Shown here one piece after another: positions 7,182-13,435 of a DNA stretch of 13,540 nucleotides. A model generated the notes under the pieces. That model made no database searches. It was given only the letters and a program-made list of their open reading frames with translations, and was not told the origin of the DNA. The translations under genes were made by a program, and so were the position numbers. Positions within the stretch are counted from its first letter, which is position 1, and every line of letters begins with the position of its first letter. Location of the stretch: contig QMKU01000009.1 of assembly GCA_003646525.1 (NCBI GenBank), forward strand, positions 1 to 13,540, written 5' to 3'. Origin of the DNA: Campylobacterota bacterium (GTDB taxonomy: Bacteria > Campylobacterota > Campylobacteria > Campylobacterales > Sulfurovaceae).

Positions 7182-8260
7182 TATTTAACTCCCTTTTTAT
7201 TTTTTATAATAATATCTTCTCTTTTTTGGATAAAAAATGAAAAGTTTTTAAGAAAGATCTCTACTAATACTGGATCAAATCTCTTGCCATTTAGAGCAGA
7301 AAATATATCATATGCCTCTTGCGGTGTATGACATTTTTGCTTACGATATGCCCTCTCTCCTAAAAGAGCTTCAAAAGTCTCTGCCATCATCACGATCATA
7401 GCCTCTTGGCTGATAGACCCCCCTTTAATTTGATATGGTATACCACTACCATCATATGATTCTCTATATTGCAAAACTATCTTTTTTGCCACTTCTATGA
7501 AGCCTGTCTCTAAACTATTTGAGAGTAGCTGATGACCCAATAAAACATATTTACCATAGAGCTTTCTATCTGCATCTGTGAACTTGTCTTCATAGTTTAG
7601 TATCCTAGAGGAACCTATCAAGCCTACATCTCTAACCTTGGTAGCACAGTATATATTTAATGATTGATTTGTACTATAATCTAGCTTTAGTGCAAACTCT
7701 TTAGCGATAGTAGCCACTAGTTTGATTTTTAAATCTTCTGATGCGTTTGACAAGGCTTTCAGTGAGGCAAGTTTACAAAAAAACTCTCTTTGAGATGCTT
7801 CTACATTATCATAATTGTAGGTTAGAAAATTTGCTATTTTTTTATTAGATACACTCTTCTTTGAGTATCTCTCTTTTTTATCGAGGAGTGCTTTATATAT
7901 CTTTGCTATTAACTCATCTAGTCTGAAAGGCTTTGAGATGAAACCATCGGCACCCTTCCTGTACAGCTTCCTTTTTTCTTCTTTGTCAGTTGTCATGATC
8001 AGTATAGCAATTTCATCGTAAGCTCTTTCAGCTTTTACTATACTAAGCATCTCATGTCCATTCATGTTCGGCATATGCAAATCTAGTAGAATAATGTCTA
8101 TTTGACTTTGTTTCATTACATCTAGAGCCTCTAGCCCATCACTTGCTTCAAAGAAATTGATTTGCACTATTTTACTAAGCAGTGACTTAATTAGTAGTCG
8201 ATTGAATGGATCATCTTCGACTATAAGCATATTGATATTACCTATTTTCTCCCATTGCAT
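7181..8260 (-). CDS. receiver + degenerate HD-GYP-like domain response regulator (output 1)
   Basis: First gene of the signalling operon, 359 aa, built like the operon's last gene but with a ruined catalytic domain. Receiver at 8-125 is complete: D16/D17, D60 in LLDLHMP, T90, K110 in SKP. The C-terminal part (about 180-345) aligns by eye with HD-GYP, but HDIGK has become RDVGL (R210-D211), the next His is K237 (KYVLLG), the HH pair reads QY (264-265) in QYRESYDGSGIP, GYP is GIP (273-275 is G-I-P), and the last metal Asp is Glu (AETFEALL). With nearly all metal ligands gone, phosphodiesterase activity is very unlikely. It may serve as a phosphate sink, an adaptor, or a c-di-GMP-independent partner of the second output. 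AGGAG lies six bases before the ATG. The fold assignment is by motif spacing. Confidence 0.85.
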   Translation of the reverse strand: MQWEKIGNINMLIVEDDPFNRLLIKSLLSKIVQINFFEASDGLEALDVMKQSQIDIILLDLHMPNMNGHEMLSIVKAERAYDEIAILIMTTDKEEKRKLYRKGADGFISKPFRLDELIAKIYKALLDKKERYSKKSVSNKKIANFLTYNYDNVEASQREFFCKLASLKALSNASEDLKIKLVATIAKEFALKLDYSTNQSLNIYCATKVRDVGLIGSSRILNYEDKFTDADRKLYGKYVLLGHQLLSNSLETGFIEVAKKIVLQYRESYDGSGIPYQIKGGSISQEAMIVMMAETFEALLGERAYRKQKCHTPQEAYDIFSALNGKRFDPVLVEIFLKNFSFFIQKREDIIIKNKKGVK

Positions 8261-8264
8261 ACTA

Positions 8265-8290
8265 TGCTCCTCTCGATAGATTTATATAAA
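8265..8290 (-). promoter_or_regulatory. promoter -10 region and ribosome binding site of the signalling operon
   Basis: On the minus strand TTTATATAAA (8290-8281) offers TATATA/TATAAA -10 hexamers, followed by GAGAGGAGC as ribosome binding site before the ATG at 8260. The -10 lies only about six bases from the end of the MITE-like element, so any -35 contact would fall within that element. Confidence 0.4.
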
Positions 8291-8444
8291 TAAATAGGGC
8301 ATCCTTCATAAGTAGTTTACACTTTAAACTTATTGGATTTTGTAGGTGTGACCGTGTCACACGAGTATATCATCATTTGTGCGACATGGTCGCACCTACA
8401 ACATTGTAAACTATCTTTTATTGGATATGAAGGATGCCTAAATA
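8291..8444. mobile_element. MITE-like palindromic element with twin REP-type hairpins
   Basis: Non-coding, about 142 bases between flanking repeats. Terminal inverted repeats GGCATCCTTCATA (8298-8310) and TATGAAGGATGCC (8426-8438) match over 13 bases. Further inverted pairs are TAGTTTACA (8313-8321) with TGTAAACTA (8405-8413) and TGTAGGTG (8341-8348) with CACCTACA (8393-8400). The centre has two 7-bp hairpins, GTGTGAC-CGT-GTCACAC (8346-8362) and GTGCGAC-ATG-GTCGCAC (8379-8395), arranged head to head. TAAATA flanks both ends (8291-8296 and 8439-8444), a candidate target-site duplication. No coding capacity, so movement would need a transposase elsewhere. It fills the space between the L,D-transpeptidase gene and the signalling operon and could act as a transcription barrier. 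Confidence 0.65.
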
Positions 8445-8477
8445 TAGTTTTTTTGTATATCTGTTCTTGTGAGCTTT

Positions 8478-10118
8478 TTAATATTTATTACGATACTTAA
8501 GCTGCTCTTTGTCATAACTGTAGATATCACCACGCATCTGCAGTGTGCCACTAGGGTCAACCCACGCTGTGAGATAAGTTACATCAACAGGAATATGCTC
8601 TACTTTGTAATATGACTGCTGCTTCCCCTTGAGGATCTTTTGTGCTCTGTCATAATCAAGATTTGAGTTGAACCCTGCAAAGGTTTTCATCAGCTCCCTT
8701 GGTTTCTCTAGACGGATACAGCCATGACTATAAGCCCTTCTCTGTCGCTTAAATAGATGCTTGGTTGGTGTATCGTGCATATAGACTGAGAACTTATTGG
8801 GGAAAAGAAATTTTATTTTTCCTAGAGCATTTTTATGTCCTGGTACTTGCGCAAAACGATAAGGTACCGACTTGCTGTATCGATACTTACTCCAGTTGAC
8901 TGAAGAAGCAGAGATCTTTTTTGCATCTGAACCCCACCCGTTTCGTATCTCAATACCCTGCTTCTTCATCGCATTAGAATTTCTCAGCAGTTTAGGGATC
9001 ATCTCTTTTTGAATAATGCTTTTAGGGACATTCCAATATGGATTGAGAACGACAGTTTCAACAGTATCACTAAATACAGGTGTTGGATGTTTTTTCTTTC
9101 CTGTGATGACTTTCATAGTTTGGAAGATTTCTCCATTCTCATAAAAATATAGTTTAAAGGCAGGAATATTAATCATGATATGCCTATTGCTCTCTTCTCG
9201 TTTCATCATTTTCATTCGATCAAGATTGAGTTCCATTTTAGTCAAAATTTGATTGAGGCTCTGGCGGAGTATATTGCTAGTACTTTTTCCAATCACGCCA
9301 TCCGCACTCTGACCGTTTCGCTTTTGAAAACGCTTTACAGCATCAACAAGGCAAATATCATAGGTGTCTGAATAGCTTGATTCACAACTCTGTAGGTCAC
9401 CACTTAAATAGAGTCGTTTTCGGATCAGTGGGATCACACTATTGCTCATGCCAGGCTTAATAGTATCAAAACTAGGGATCACTGGCCACTTATCACTCTC
9501 TGCAATCTTAAGATAATGAAAATACCATTTTTCAAGATTTGTGTAGAGTTGTGTTTGAGGGGTTGTCTGATCAAAAAGCCCTCTGACCTCTTCGCTGTTT
9601 CTCATTGATTCCAAAAGAGAATAGACAGTATATTTTGGATATATTTCCCAATCTGCATGAATACCGTCTGTTACAATAATCTGCTGCAAACGACCTCGAA
9701 AAATAGGCCAATTAATCATACCATAGATCTTGTAGTTGGCATAATTTTTGTAGAGTTGGGTCATCTTAAGCTCAAGCTTGATTTGCTTTTTGATTGATCT
9801 CTTTCCTCCAAAAAAAGAGGCAGAAGTACCAAATGATTCAATAGCACTATAGTCTCTGTATATTTTTGTATTATGACTTAACAAGGAGTCTGATTCTATC
9901 TGGTCGAGAAGACCTCGTCCTAGTGTTGAGAGTCCATACGCCGTAACCCAAATCGGTTTATTGGCACTAATAGTATAAATTTTTCGTATAGAGCTGTTTT
10001 TTGCCTGAGCTTTCACTATCTTGGCAATAACTGTGGGTGCAGCTGTATCGAAACCGATTGCCATTATCTGTGTAGTGAACAGTAGCGCAAGTGTAAGTAA
10101 AATTCTAATTTGCCTCAT
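8478..10118 (-). CDS. L,D-transpeptidase (YkuD/YcbB-like) with peptidoglycan-binding domain
   Basis: A periplasmic murein cross-linking enzyme, 546 aa. A Sec signal peptide covers about 1-20 (MRQIRILLTLALLFTTQIMA). The N-terminal part (about 25-215) resembles the scaffold domain of YcbB-type enzymes. A PG_binding_1-like domain is at about 222-288 (VIPLIRKRLYLSGDL, AVKRFQKRNG, DGVIGKST). The YkuD catalytic domain covers about 312-485: NVPKSI near 363-368, H448 in YMHDTP and the active-site SHGCIRL at 464-470 with nucleophile C467. Such enzymes make 3-3 meso-DAP cross-links or attach proteins to murein. AAGG lies seven bases before the ATG, overlapping the feoA stop, with eight bases between the genes, so the two are probably co-transcribed. 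Length and motifs fit an intact enzyme. Confidence 0.93.
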   Translation of the reverse strand: MRQIRILLTLALLFTTQIMAIGFDTAAPTVIAKIVKAQAKNSSIRKIYTISANKPIWVTAYGLSTLGRGLLDQIESDSLLSHNTKIYRDYSAIESFGTSASFFGGKRSIKKQIKLELKMTQLYKNYANYKIYGMINWPIFRGRLQQIIVTDGIHADWEIYPKYTVYSLLESMRNSEEVRGLFDQTTPQTQLYTNLEKWYFHYLKIAESDKWPVIPSFDTIKPGMSNSVIPLIRKRLYLSGDLQSCESSYSDTYDICLVDAVKRFQKRNGQSADGVIGKSTSNILRQSLNQILTKMELNLDRMKMMKREESNRHIMINIPAFKLYFYENGEIFQTMKVITGKKKHPTPVFSDTVETVVLNPYWNVPKSIIQKEMIPKLLRNSNAMKKQGIEIRNGWGSDAKKISASSVNWSKYRYSKSVPYRFAQVPGHKNALGKIKFLFPNKFSVYMHDTPTKHLFKRQRRAYSHGCIRLEKPRELMKTFAGFNSNLDYDRAQKILKGKQQSYYKVEHIPVDVTYLTAWVDPSGTLQMRGDIYSYDKEQLKYRNKY

Positions 10119-10126
10119 TGAATACC

Positions 10127-10423
10127 TTATCCTAAATTTGAAGATTTTTTAGATATTGTACCCAAATCTATATTATTTTCTGATGTGCAAACTGTTGTCT
10201 GGAGTTTTCTTACCTCTATTTTTCCAGCTTCGTCTGCTCTCAGTGCAATGGCAGTTGCGCCTACCTTTATCTCCATTGTCTGTTTTGCAAGTGAACATGT
10301 TTTGACGATTATATTTTCTCCACGCATCAAGCCAAACGAACTGAAGCGATCTCTAAGTGCTTTGTCAGCATGTATCTTGATGATTTCTGCCTCATCTCCC
10401 TTGTGTAATTTATTTAATAACAT
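10127..10423 (-). CDS. feoA: FeoA-domain protein, 98 aa
   Basis: A small SH3-like FeoA protein. FeoA normally sits beside the FeoB ferrous-iron transporter and modulates it in the cytoplasm. Domain at 1-73: LLNKLHKGDEAEI, RFSSFGLMRGE (26-36), a central VKTCSLAKQTMEIKVG and ALRADEAGKIEV (60-71). A roughly 25-residue polar tail follows, longer than the usual 75-80 aa. Start: I prefer ATG at 10423, preceded by AAAAGGA at five bases, over the ATG at 10450, which has no ribosome binding site and overlaps a likely -10 box. No feoB is in the window; the next gene in the operon is an L,D-transpeptidase, so the role may differ from canonical iron uptake. I saw no convincing Fur box. Confidence 0.82.
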   Translation of the reverse strand: MLLNKLHKGDEAEIIKIHADKALRDRFSSFGLMRGENIIVKTCSLAKQTMEIKVGATAIALRADEAGKIEVRKLQTTVCTSENNIDLGTISKKSSNLG

Positions 10424-10445
10424 TCTTTTCCTTTTAAATGAATTA

Positions 10446-10454
10446 ATCATAGCA
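10446..10454 (-). promoter_or_regulatory. extended -10 promoter of feoA
   Basis: Minus strand TGC-TATGAT (10454-10446) is a good extended -10. Transcription would begin near 10439, giving a leader of about 16 bases that contains AAAAGGA before the ATG at 10423. This supports the shorter FeoA start, since the upstream ATG lies within the hexamer. No -35 was found. Confidence 0.4.
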
Positions 10455-10525
10455 CAAATCTGCTTTATGGGTCTTGGTGAGATATTAATATTTGAGAAAT
10501 CTTTTTCTTTGGGAATAAATATTAT

Positions 10526-10715
10526 TTAAGAAGAAGTGACGGACAAGGAGACGAATATCCTGAAAAACACTTCAAAGCCACTTCTTATTCTAGGGGTACG
10601 ATCGCCGAGAGAAAACAAGGAGAGTTTACATTTTAGACAAGGAGTAGAGCAAACTCTCGACATCGTTATGAAAGAATTTTTCTTTCATAACAAGTATTAT
10701 ATCTCTTTAGGGTAA
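10526..10715. other. structured spacer with overlapping short ORFs on both strands
   Basis: Both strands are open here. Plus strand: GTG at 10536 to a stop ending 10715, 59 aa (VTDKETNILKNTSKPLLILG... ending HNKYYISLG). Minus strand: ATG at 10663 to a stop at 10526, 45 aa (MSRVCSTPCLKCKLSLFSLG... ending SLSVTSS). I recognise neither; the plus-strand product has a more protein-like charge pattern, but no strong ribosome binding site. The DNA also carries three ACAAGGAG copies (10543, 10615, 10637), inverted pairs AAGAAGTG/CACTTCTT (10531-10538, 10579-10586) and GAGAGTTT/AAACTCTC (10620-10627, 10651-10658), and a perfect 12-bp hairpin at 10665-10691. It could be a small gene, a gene remnant, or a structured RNA. 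Confidence 0.35.
10665..10691. repeat. perfect 12-bp hairpin
   Basis: GTTATGAAAGAA (10665-10676), loop TTT, TTCTTTCATAAC (10680-10691). It is 66 bases past the pcm stop on the minus strand. Neither side is followed by a T-run, so it is not a standard intrinsic terminator, though it could stabilise a 3' end or be an operator-like palindrome. Confidence 0.55.
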
Positions 10716-10756
10716 ACGATTGGAAAACAGATTATAAATAGATAAATAACTCTGAT

Positions 10757-11392
10757 TTAAAACTTTTCTGTCCCACTTAGGACTGGCACAAATCGGCAGG
10801 GTTCGATCTCTTCGCTACTGATGCGTCCTTTTCGTTTGTAAAATCGTGTAATAATTTCCTTTGATCCTTTTTGTACAGGAGCAACCAATATTCCGCCTTC
10901 TGCAAGTTGATCGAAAAGAGCCTGTGGAATCTTTTTGGCAGTCGCAGAAAAGAGTATTCGCTCATAGGGTGCATGGGCTTTCCAGCCTCTTTGTCCATCA
11001 TCAAATCTGGTAAAAATATTGTTGATCTCCATATTGGAAAATCGAGCTCTTGCCTCTTTAATTAGTGTATCAATACGCTCAATGGTAAAAACGCGTCGGC
11101 AAACTTGGCTCAATATAGCAGCCTGATAACCGCTACCGCACCCTACCTCTAAAATAGTGTCTACTTTTTTAAGTTCCAAGTGCTGTGTCATCTTGGCGAC
11201 AGTGAGGGGAGAGCTGATCCACTGTCTAGCGCTCATAGGTAGTGCGTCAAGCTGATAGGCGAGATGCCGGAAGCCACTAGGCACAAAAGCTTCACGATCG
11301 ACACGAGAAAAGGCATCCCGAACATGGGGATCAAGTGTAAACTCTTTTTCGATCTCTACAATCATTTTTTGTAGTTTGATAGGTACCGGCAT
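10757..11392 (-). CDS. pcm: protein-L-isoaspartate O-methyltransferase
   Basis: Repairs aged proteins by methylating L-isoaspartyl residues with S-adenosylmethionine in the cytoplasm. The 211-aa length fits the family. N-terminal VRDAFSRVDREAFVP (24-38) and AYQLDALPMSARQWISSPLTVAKMTQ (45-70, in parts) are family hallmarks; the usual GQTIS reads RQWIS. SAM motif I is ILEVGCGSGYQ (80-90); E105 follows as the ribose-binding acidic residue in FTIER; FDDGQRGW (130-137), GGILVAPV (166-173) and the closing CRFVPVLSG (199-207) complete the pattern. The ATG at 11392 has only a weak purine-rich AGAGAGA upstream. It is separated from the amidohydrolase by 94 bases holding a palindrome, so it probably has its own promoter. 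Confidence 0.94.
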   Translation of the reverse strand: MPVPIKLQKMIVEIEKEFTLDPHVRDAFSRVDREAFVPSGFRHLAYQLDALPMSARQWISSPLTVAKMTQHLELKKVDTILEVGCGSGYQAAILSQVCRRVFTIERIDTLIKEARARFSNMEINNIFTRFDDGQRGWKAHAPYERILFSATAKKIPQALFDQLAEGGILVAPVQKGSKEIITRFYKRKGRISSEEIEPCRFVPVLSGTEKF

Positions 11393-11419
11393 TATCTCTC
11401 TTCTGTTTATAATTAAAGC

Positions 11420-11437
11420 GAATTTTATCTAAAATTC
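11420..11437. promoter_or_regulatory. palindrome upstream of pcm, possible operator
   Basis: GAATTTTA (11420-11427) and TAAAATTC (11430-11437) form a perfect 8-bp inverted repeat with a two-base centre, 28 bases upstream of the pcm start. It would overlap the -35 position if the AT-rich TAATTATAAA (minus strand, about 11414-11405) is the -10. A regulator site is plausible but unproven. Confidence 0.3.
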
Positions 11438-11486
11438 TATTAAGGCTACCCAAGGATACAAACAGCCAAATATTCTTATTCTGATC

Positions 11487-12215
11487 TTAATCCATAGGAA
11501 TATAGCGACGCATCTTTGTGATCTCGGCAAAATCTACTATACCCTCGACGCTATTACTATCATCATCCTGTATCACTTCACCATTGGGTGAGATGATGGC
11601 CGATGAGCTAGCCATATCATCATCACTACTGTTTGAAACCATAACATAGCACTGGTTCATGATCGCTAGTGCACGGGGGAGAATTTCAAGATGACTTTTG
11701 CGAGGCAATCCCCATCGTGAGGGCACAAGTATAATATCCACTCCCTCTATCTGCTTCCACAACTCTTTGAAGCGCAATTCAAAACAGATGATTAACGCAT
11801 ACTTTGTCCCATCGACCTCAAAAGGCTTAATCTCTTCAGATTCTCCTGCTTTGAGATAGAGATCTTCATCACCCATTTTGAAAAGTTTTACCTTCTCTTG
11901 TTGATGGACGATCGTATGGTTATGGATGACAACAGCTCGGTTGACAAAATCTTGTCCCTCTTTGAGAATAAGAGTCAAGGCTACGATCTGATCGCCTATG
12001 ATTTCTTTGAGAATCTCTATGGCTTTTGCAGAAAAATCGGCAGCAGCTTCTATATGCTCATAGTCATAAGCTGTCAAATATACTTCAGGTACAATAATTA
12101 CTGCCTTGTCACTATGTCTCTCGATCAAAGAGAGAAGAACATCAAGATTTTCTTGATATACTTTTTTACTCGGAAGCTGTAGGCTTACAGCTTCTATTTT
12201 TTTTCTAAAACTCAT
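11487..12215 (-). CDS. carbon-nitrogen hydrolase (nitrilase superfamily)
   Basis: A cytoplasmic amidohydrolase cleaving non-peptide C-N bonds, 242 aa. The Glu-Lys-Cys triad is visible: E44 in VPEVYLTAYDY, K108 in EKVKLF and C144 in ICFELRFKEL. The WGLP-RKSHLEILPRALAIMNQCYVMVSN region (168-195, in parts) matches the usual post-catalytic segment with its conserved Arg and Ala, and NGEVIQ (211-216) is the typical late strand. Substrate cannot be read from sequence; this branch includes omega-amidase-like and carbamoylputrescine-amidase-like enzymes. Start is supported by GAGG six bases before the ATG. It is divergent from the 171-aa gene, with only 77 bases between them. Confidence 0.9.
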   Translation of the reverse strand: MSFRKKIEAVSLQLPSKKVYQENLDVLLSLIERHSDKAVIIVPEVYLTAYDYEHIEAAADFSAKAIEILKEIIGDQIVALTLILKEGQDFVNRAVVIHNHTIVHQQEKVKLFKMGDEDLYLKAGESEEIKPFEVDGTKYALIICFELRFKELWKQIEGVDIILVPSRWGLPRKSHLEILPRALAIMNQCYVMVSNSSDDDMASSSAIISPNGEVIQDDDSNSVEGIVDFAEITKMRRYIPMD

Positions 12216-12292
12216 TTTTGCCTCACTTTTAAGTTCTTAGCTATGTATCATAGTTTTTTTGATACACTTAATAAATTATACGAGGAATCCCT
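12216..12292. promoter_or_regulatory. divergent promoter region with inverted repeat
   Basis: Seventy-seven bases between divergent genes. TGTATCA (12244-12250) and TGATACA (12260-12266) form a 7-bp inverted repeat with nine bases between, a typical operator geometry placed centrally. AT-rich hexamers (TAAATTATA at about 12272-12280) could be the plus-strand -10, and GAGGAA at 12282-12287 is the ribosome binding site for the ATG at 12293. Confidence 0.4.
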
Positions 12293-12808
12293 ATGAAAGA
12301 GCTTGAAGAAGAGAGAATCAGTCAACTTCTTGGCATCATCAATCTATACCCTGCCATCCGAATTATGCACTTTAGTGATGATAGTAATCTCTTGAGTAAA
12401 AAAATCGGGCAGATATGTGAAGAGAATGATTATGAATATCAACTTAACTGTACCCAAGATATTTGCTATGAGGAAAAGAGAAAAGAATATGCCGAGAGTG
12501 GCAATATCAAGATCAAACAGATCAATCTCGCACAACCGCGCTATGCGATACAGGCAAAAATGTACGACTACCTCTTTGTCACCTGTGAAATTTCAAATGA
12601 AGAGAGAGCCTCATTTCTCAAAAAGAGTTATCCTGCGATCAAAAATGCTGGATTGATTTTGCTTTTTATTCCTAAAAACAATTTCACAGAAAATCATATC
12701 TGGAGTGGACTTCTTGAAGAAAATAATTTTGTTGCGACTAATACACTGGATACTTTTTCCAATTATGATGTAATCATCTCCAAAAAGATGCATGGCTGGG
12801 GTGGGTAA
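12293..12808 (+). CDS. conserved-type hypothetical protein, methyltransferase-like fold suspected
   Basis: I cannot name the family with confidence. The 171-aa product is cytoplasmic with no signal peptide or membrane segment. Its C-terminal half reads like the second half of a Rossmann-type methyltransferase: MYDYLFVTCEI (90-100), FLKKSYPAIKNAGLILLFIP (108-127), then a late strand with DVIISKKMHGWGG at the end. No glycine-rich SAM motif I is seen in the N-terminal half (IRIMHFSDDSNLLSKKI at 22-38 occupies its place), so catalysis is doubtful. The very specific GWGG terminus suggests a conserved, selected C-terminus. GAGGAA precedes the start at a good distance. It is transcribed away from the amidohydrolase, possibly under a shared operator. 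Confidence 0.75.
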   Translation: MKELEEERISQLLGIINLYPAIRIMHFSDDSNLLSKKIGQICEENDYEYQLNCTQDICYEEKRKEYAESGNIKIKQINLAQPRYAIQAKMYDYLFVTCEISNEERASFLKKSYPAIKNAGLILLFIPKNNFTENHIWSGLLEENNFVATNTLDTFSNYDVIISKKMHGWGG

Positions 12809-12830
12809 AGGATTGTTTAAAAAGTTTTGC

Positions 12831-12836
12831 TATACT
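12831..12836 (+). promoter_or_regulatory. extended -10 promoter of the beta-barrel gene
   Basis: TTGC-TATACT ending at 12836 is a good extended -10 about 40 bases before the ATG. AAAAGGA close before 12878 is the ribosome binding site. No -35 is evident. Confidence 0.45.
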
Positions 12837-12877
12837 AAGTAAAAATAAAGTGGTACTAGATTATTAAAAGGAAAATA

Positions 12878-13435
12878 ATGAATAAAATAACACTCTCCGC
12901 CTTGGTGGCATTGGCAATAGGAAGCAGCTCTCTTCAGGCGGATGATGCTGGGTTGTACCTCGGGCTTGGATATGCGTATACTACTATTGAGTTGGGAACA
13001 TCGGATGATCTCTTCGACCTTTTGGCATTTGATGTTGTAACTGATAGTGTTGTTATTCTCGCAGGATTTGACTTCAATGAGTGGCTCGGTATTGAAGGGC
13101 GATATTATTGGAATGTTAGTTCCGCTTTGGTCGATACATATGACAATTATGATATTTTTGATGAATACAAGGCAGAAAGTTTTGCCTTTTATGCCAAGCC
13201 GCAATACAGTTTTGATGTGATCTCAATTTATGCACTTTTGGGCGTAACAATGAATGACTATACGCTTCTTTTGCAGTCAAATAGTGATACTCTGTTTTCT
13301 TGGGGATTGGGTGCCAAATTTAATTTTACAAAGAGTTTCGGTGCTTTTGTAGACTATACTGACTTAGGAGAGACCGATACGATACTGACCACAGGGCTCA
13401 ACTCTTGGAACTTTGGTATCAGCTATAAGTTTTAA
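12878..13435 (+). CDS. small outer-membrane beta-barrel protein
   Basis: A 185-aa secreted protein with a Sec signal peptide at 1-21 (MNKITLSALVALAIGSSSLQA, cleaved before DDAG). The mature part alternates hydrophobic and polar residues in strands typical of an eight-stranded OmpA/OmpW-size barrel: GLYLGLGYAYTTIEL (25-39), SVVILAGFDFNEWLGIEGRYYW (57-78, in parts), SFAFYAKPQYSF (101-112), ISIYALLGVTM (115-125), FSWGLGAKFNF (140-150), FGAFVDYTDL (154-163) and NSWNFGISYKF (175-185). It ends in the C-terminal Phe expected for BAM-dependent insertion. No OmpA-like peptidoglycan-binding domain. Function is unknown; it has its own promoter. No terminator was seen after it. Confidence 0.85.
   Translation: MNKITLSALVALAIGSSSLQADDAGLYLGLGYAYTTIELGTSDDLFDLLAFDVVTDSVVILAGFDFNEWLGIEGRYYWNVSSALVDTYDNYDIFDEYKAESFAFYAKPQYSFDVISIYALLGVTMNDYTLLLQSNSDTLFSWGLGAKFNFTKSFGAFVDYTDLGETDTILTTGLNSWNFGISYKF

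Noticed and set aside
10185..10529. 114-codon plus-strand frame across feoA
   Set aside because: It is antisense to a clear FeoA gene, has no ribosome binding site, and its hydrophobic composition is what the reverse strand of such a gene gives.
10480..10530. AT-rich palindromes (ATATTAATAT, AATAAATATTATTT) as a Fur box for feoA
   Set aside because: They match poorly to a Fur site and lie upstream of the likely promoter; such palindromes are common in AT-rich DNA.
10665..10691. 12-bp hairpin as an intrinsic terminator of pcm
   Set aside because: There is no T-run on either side and it is 66 bases from the stop, so it is listed as a repeat.
10777..11004. Second minus-strand frame within pcm
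   Set aside because: It lies wholly inside a well-supported methyltransferase in another frame and has no start signals.
12830..13204. 124-codon minus-strand frame across the beta-barrel gene
   Set aside because: The plus strand there encodes a signal peptide, barrel strands and terminal Phe; the antisense product has no family features.
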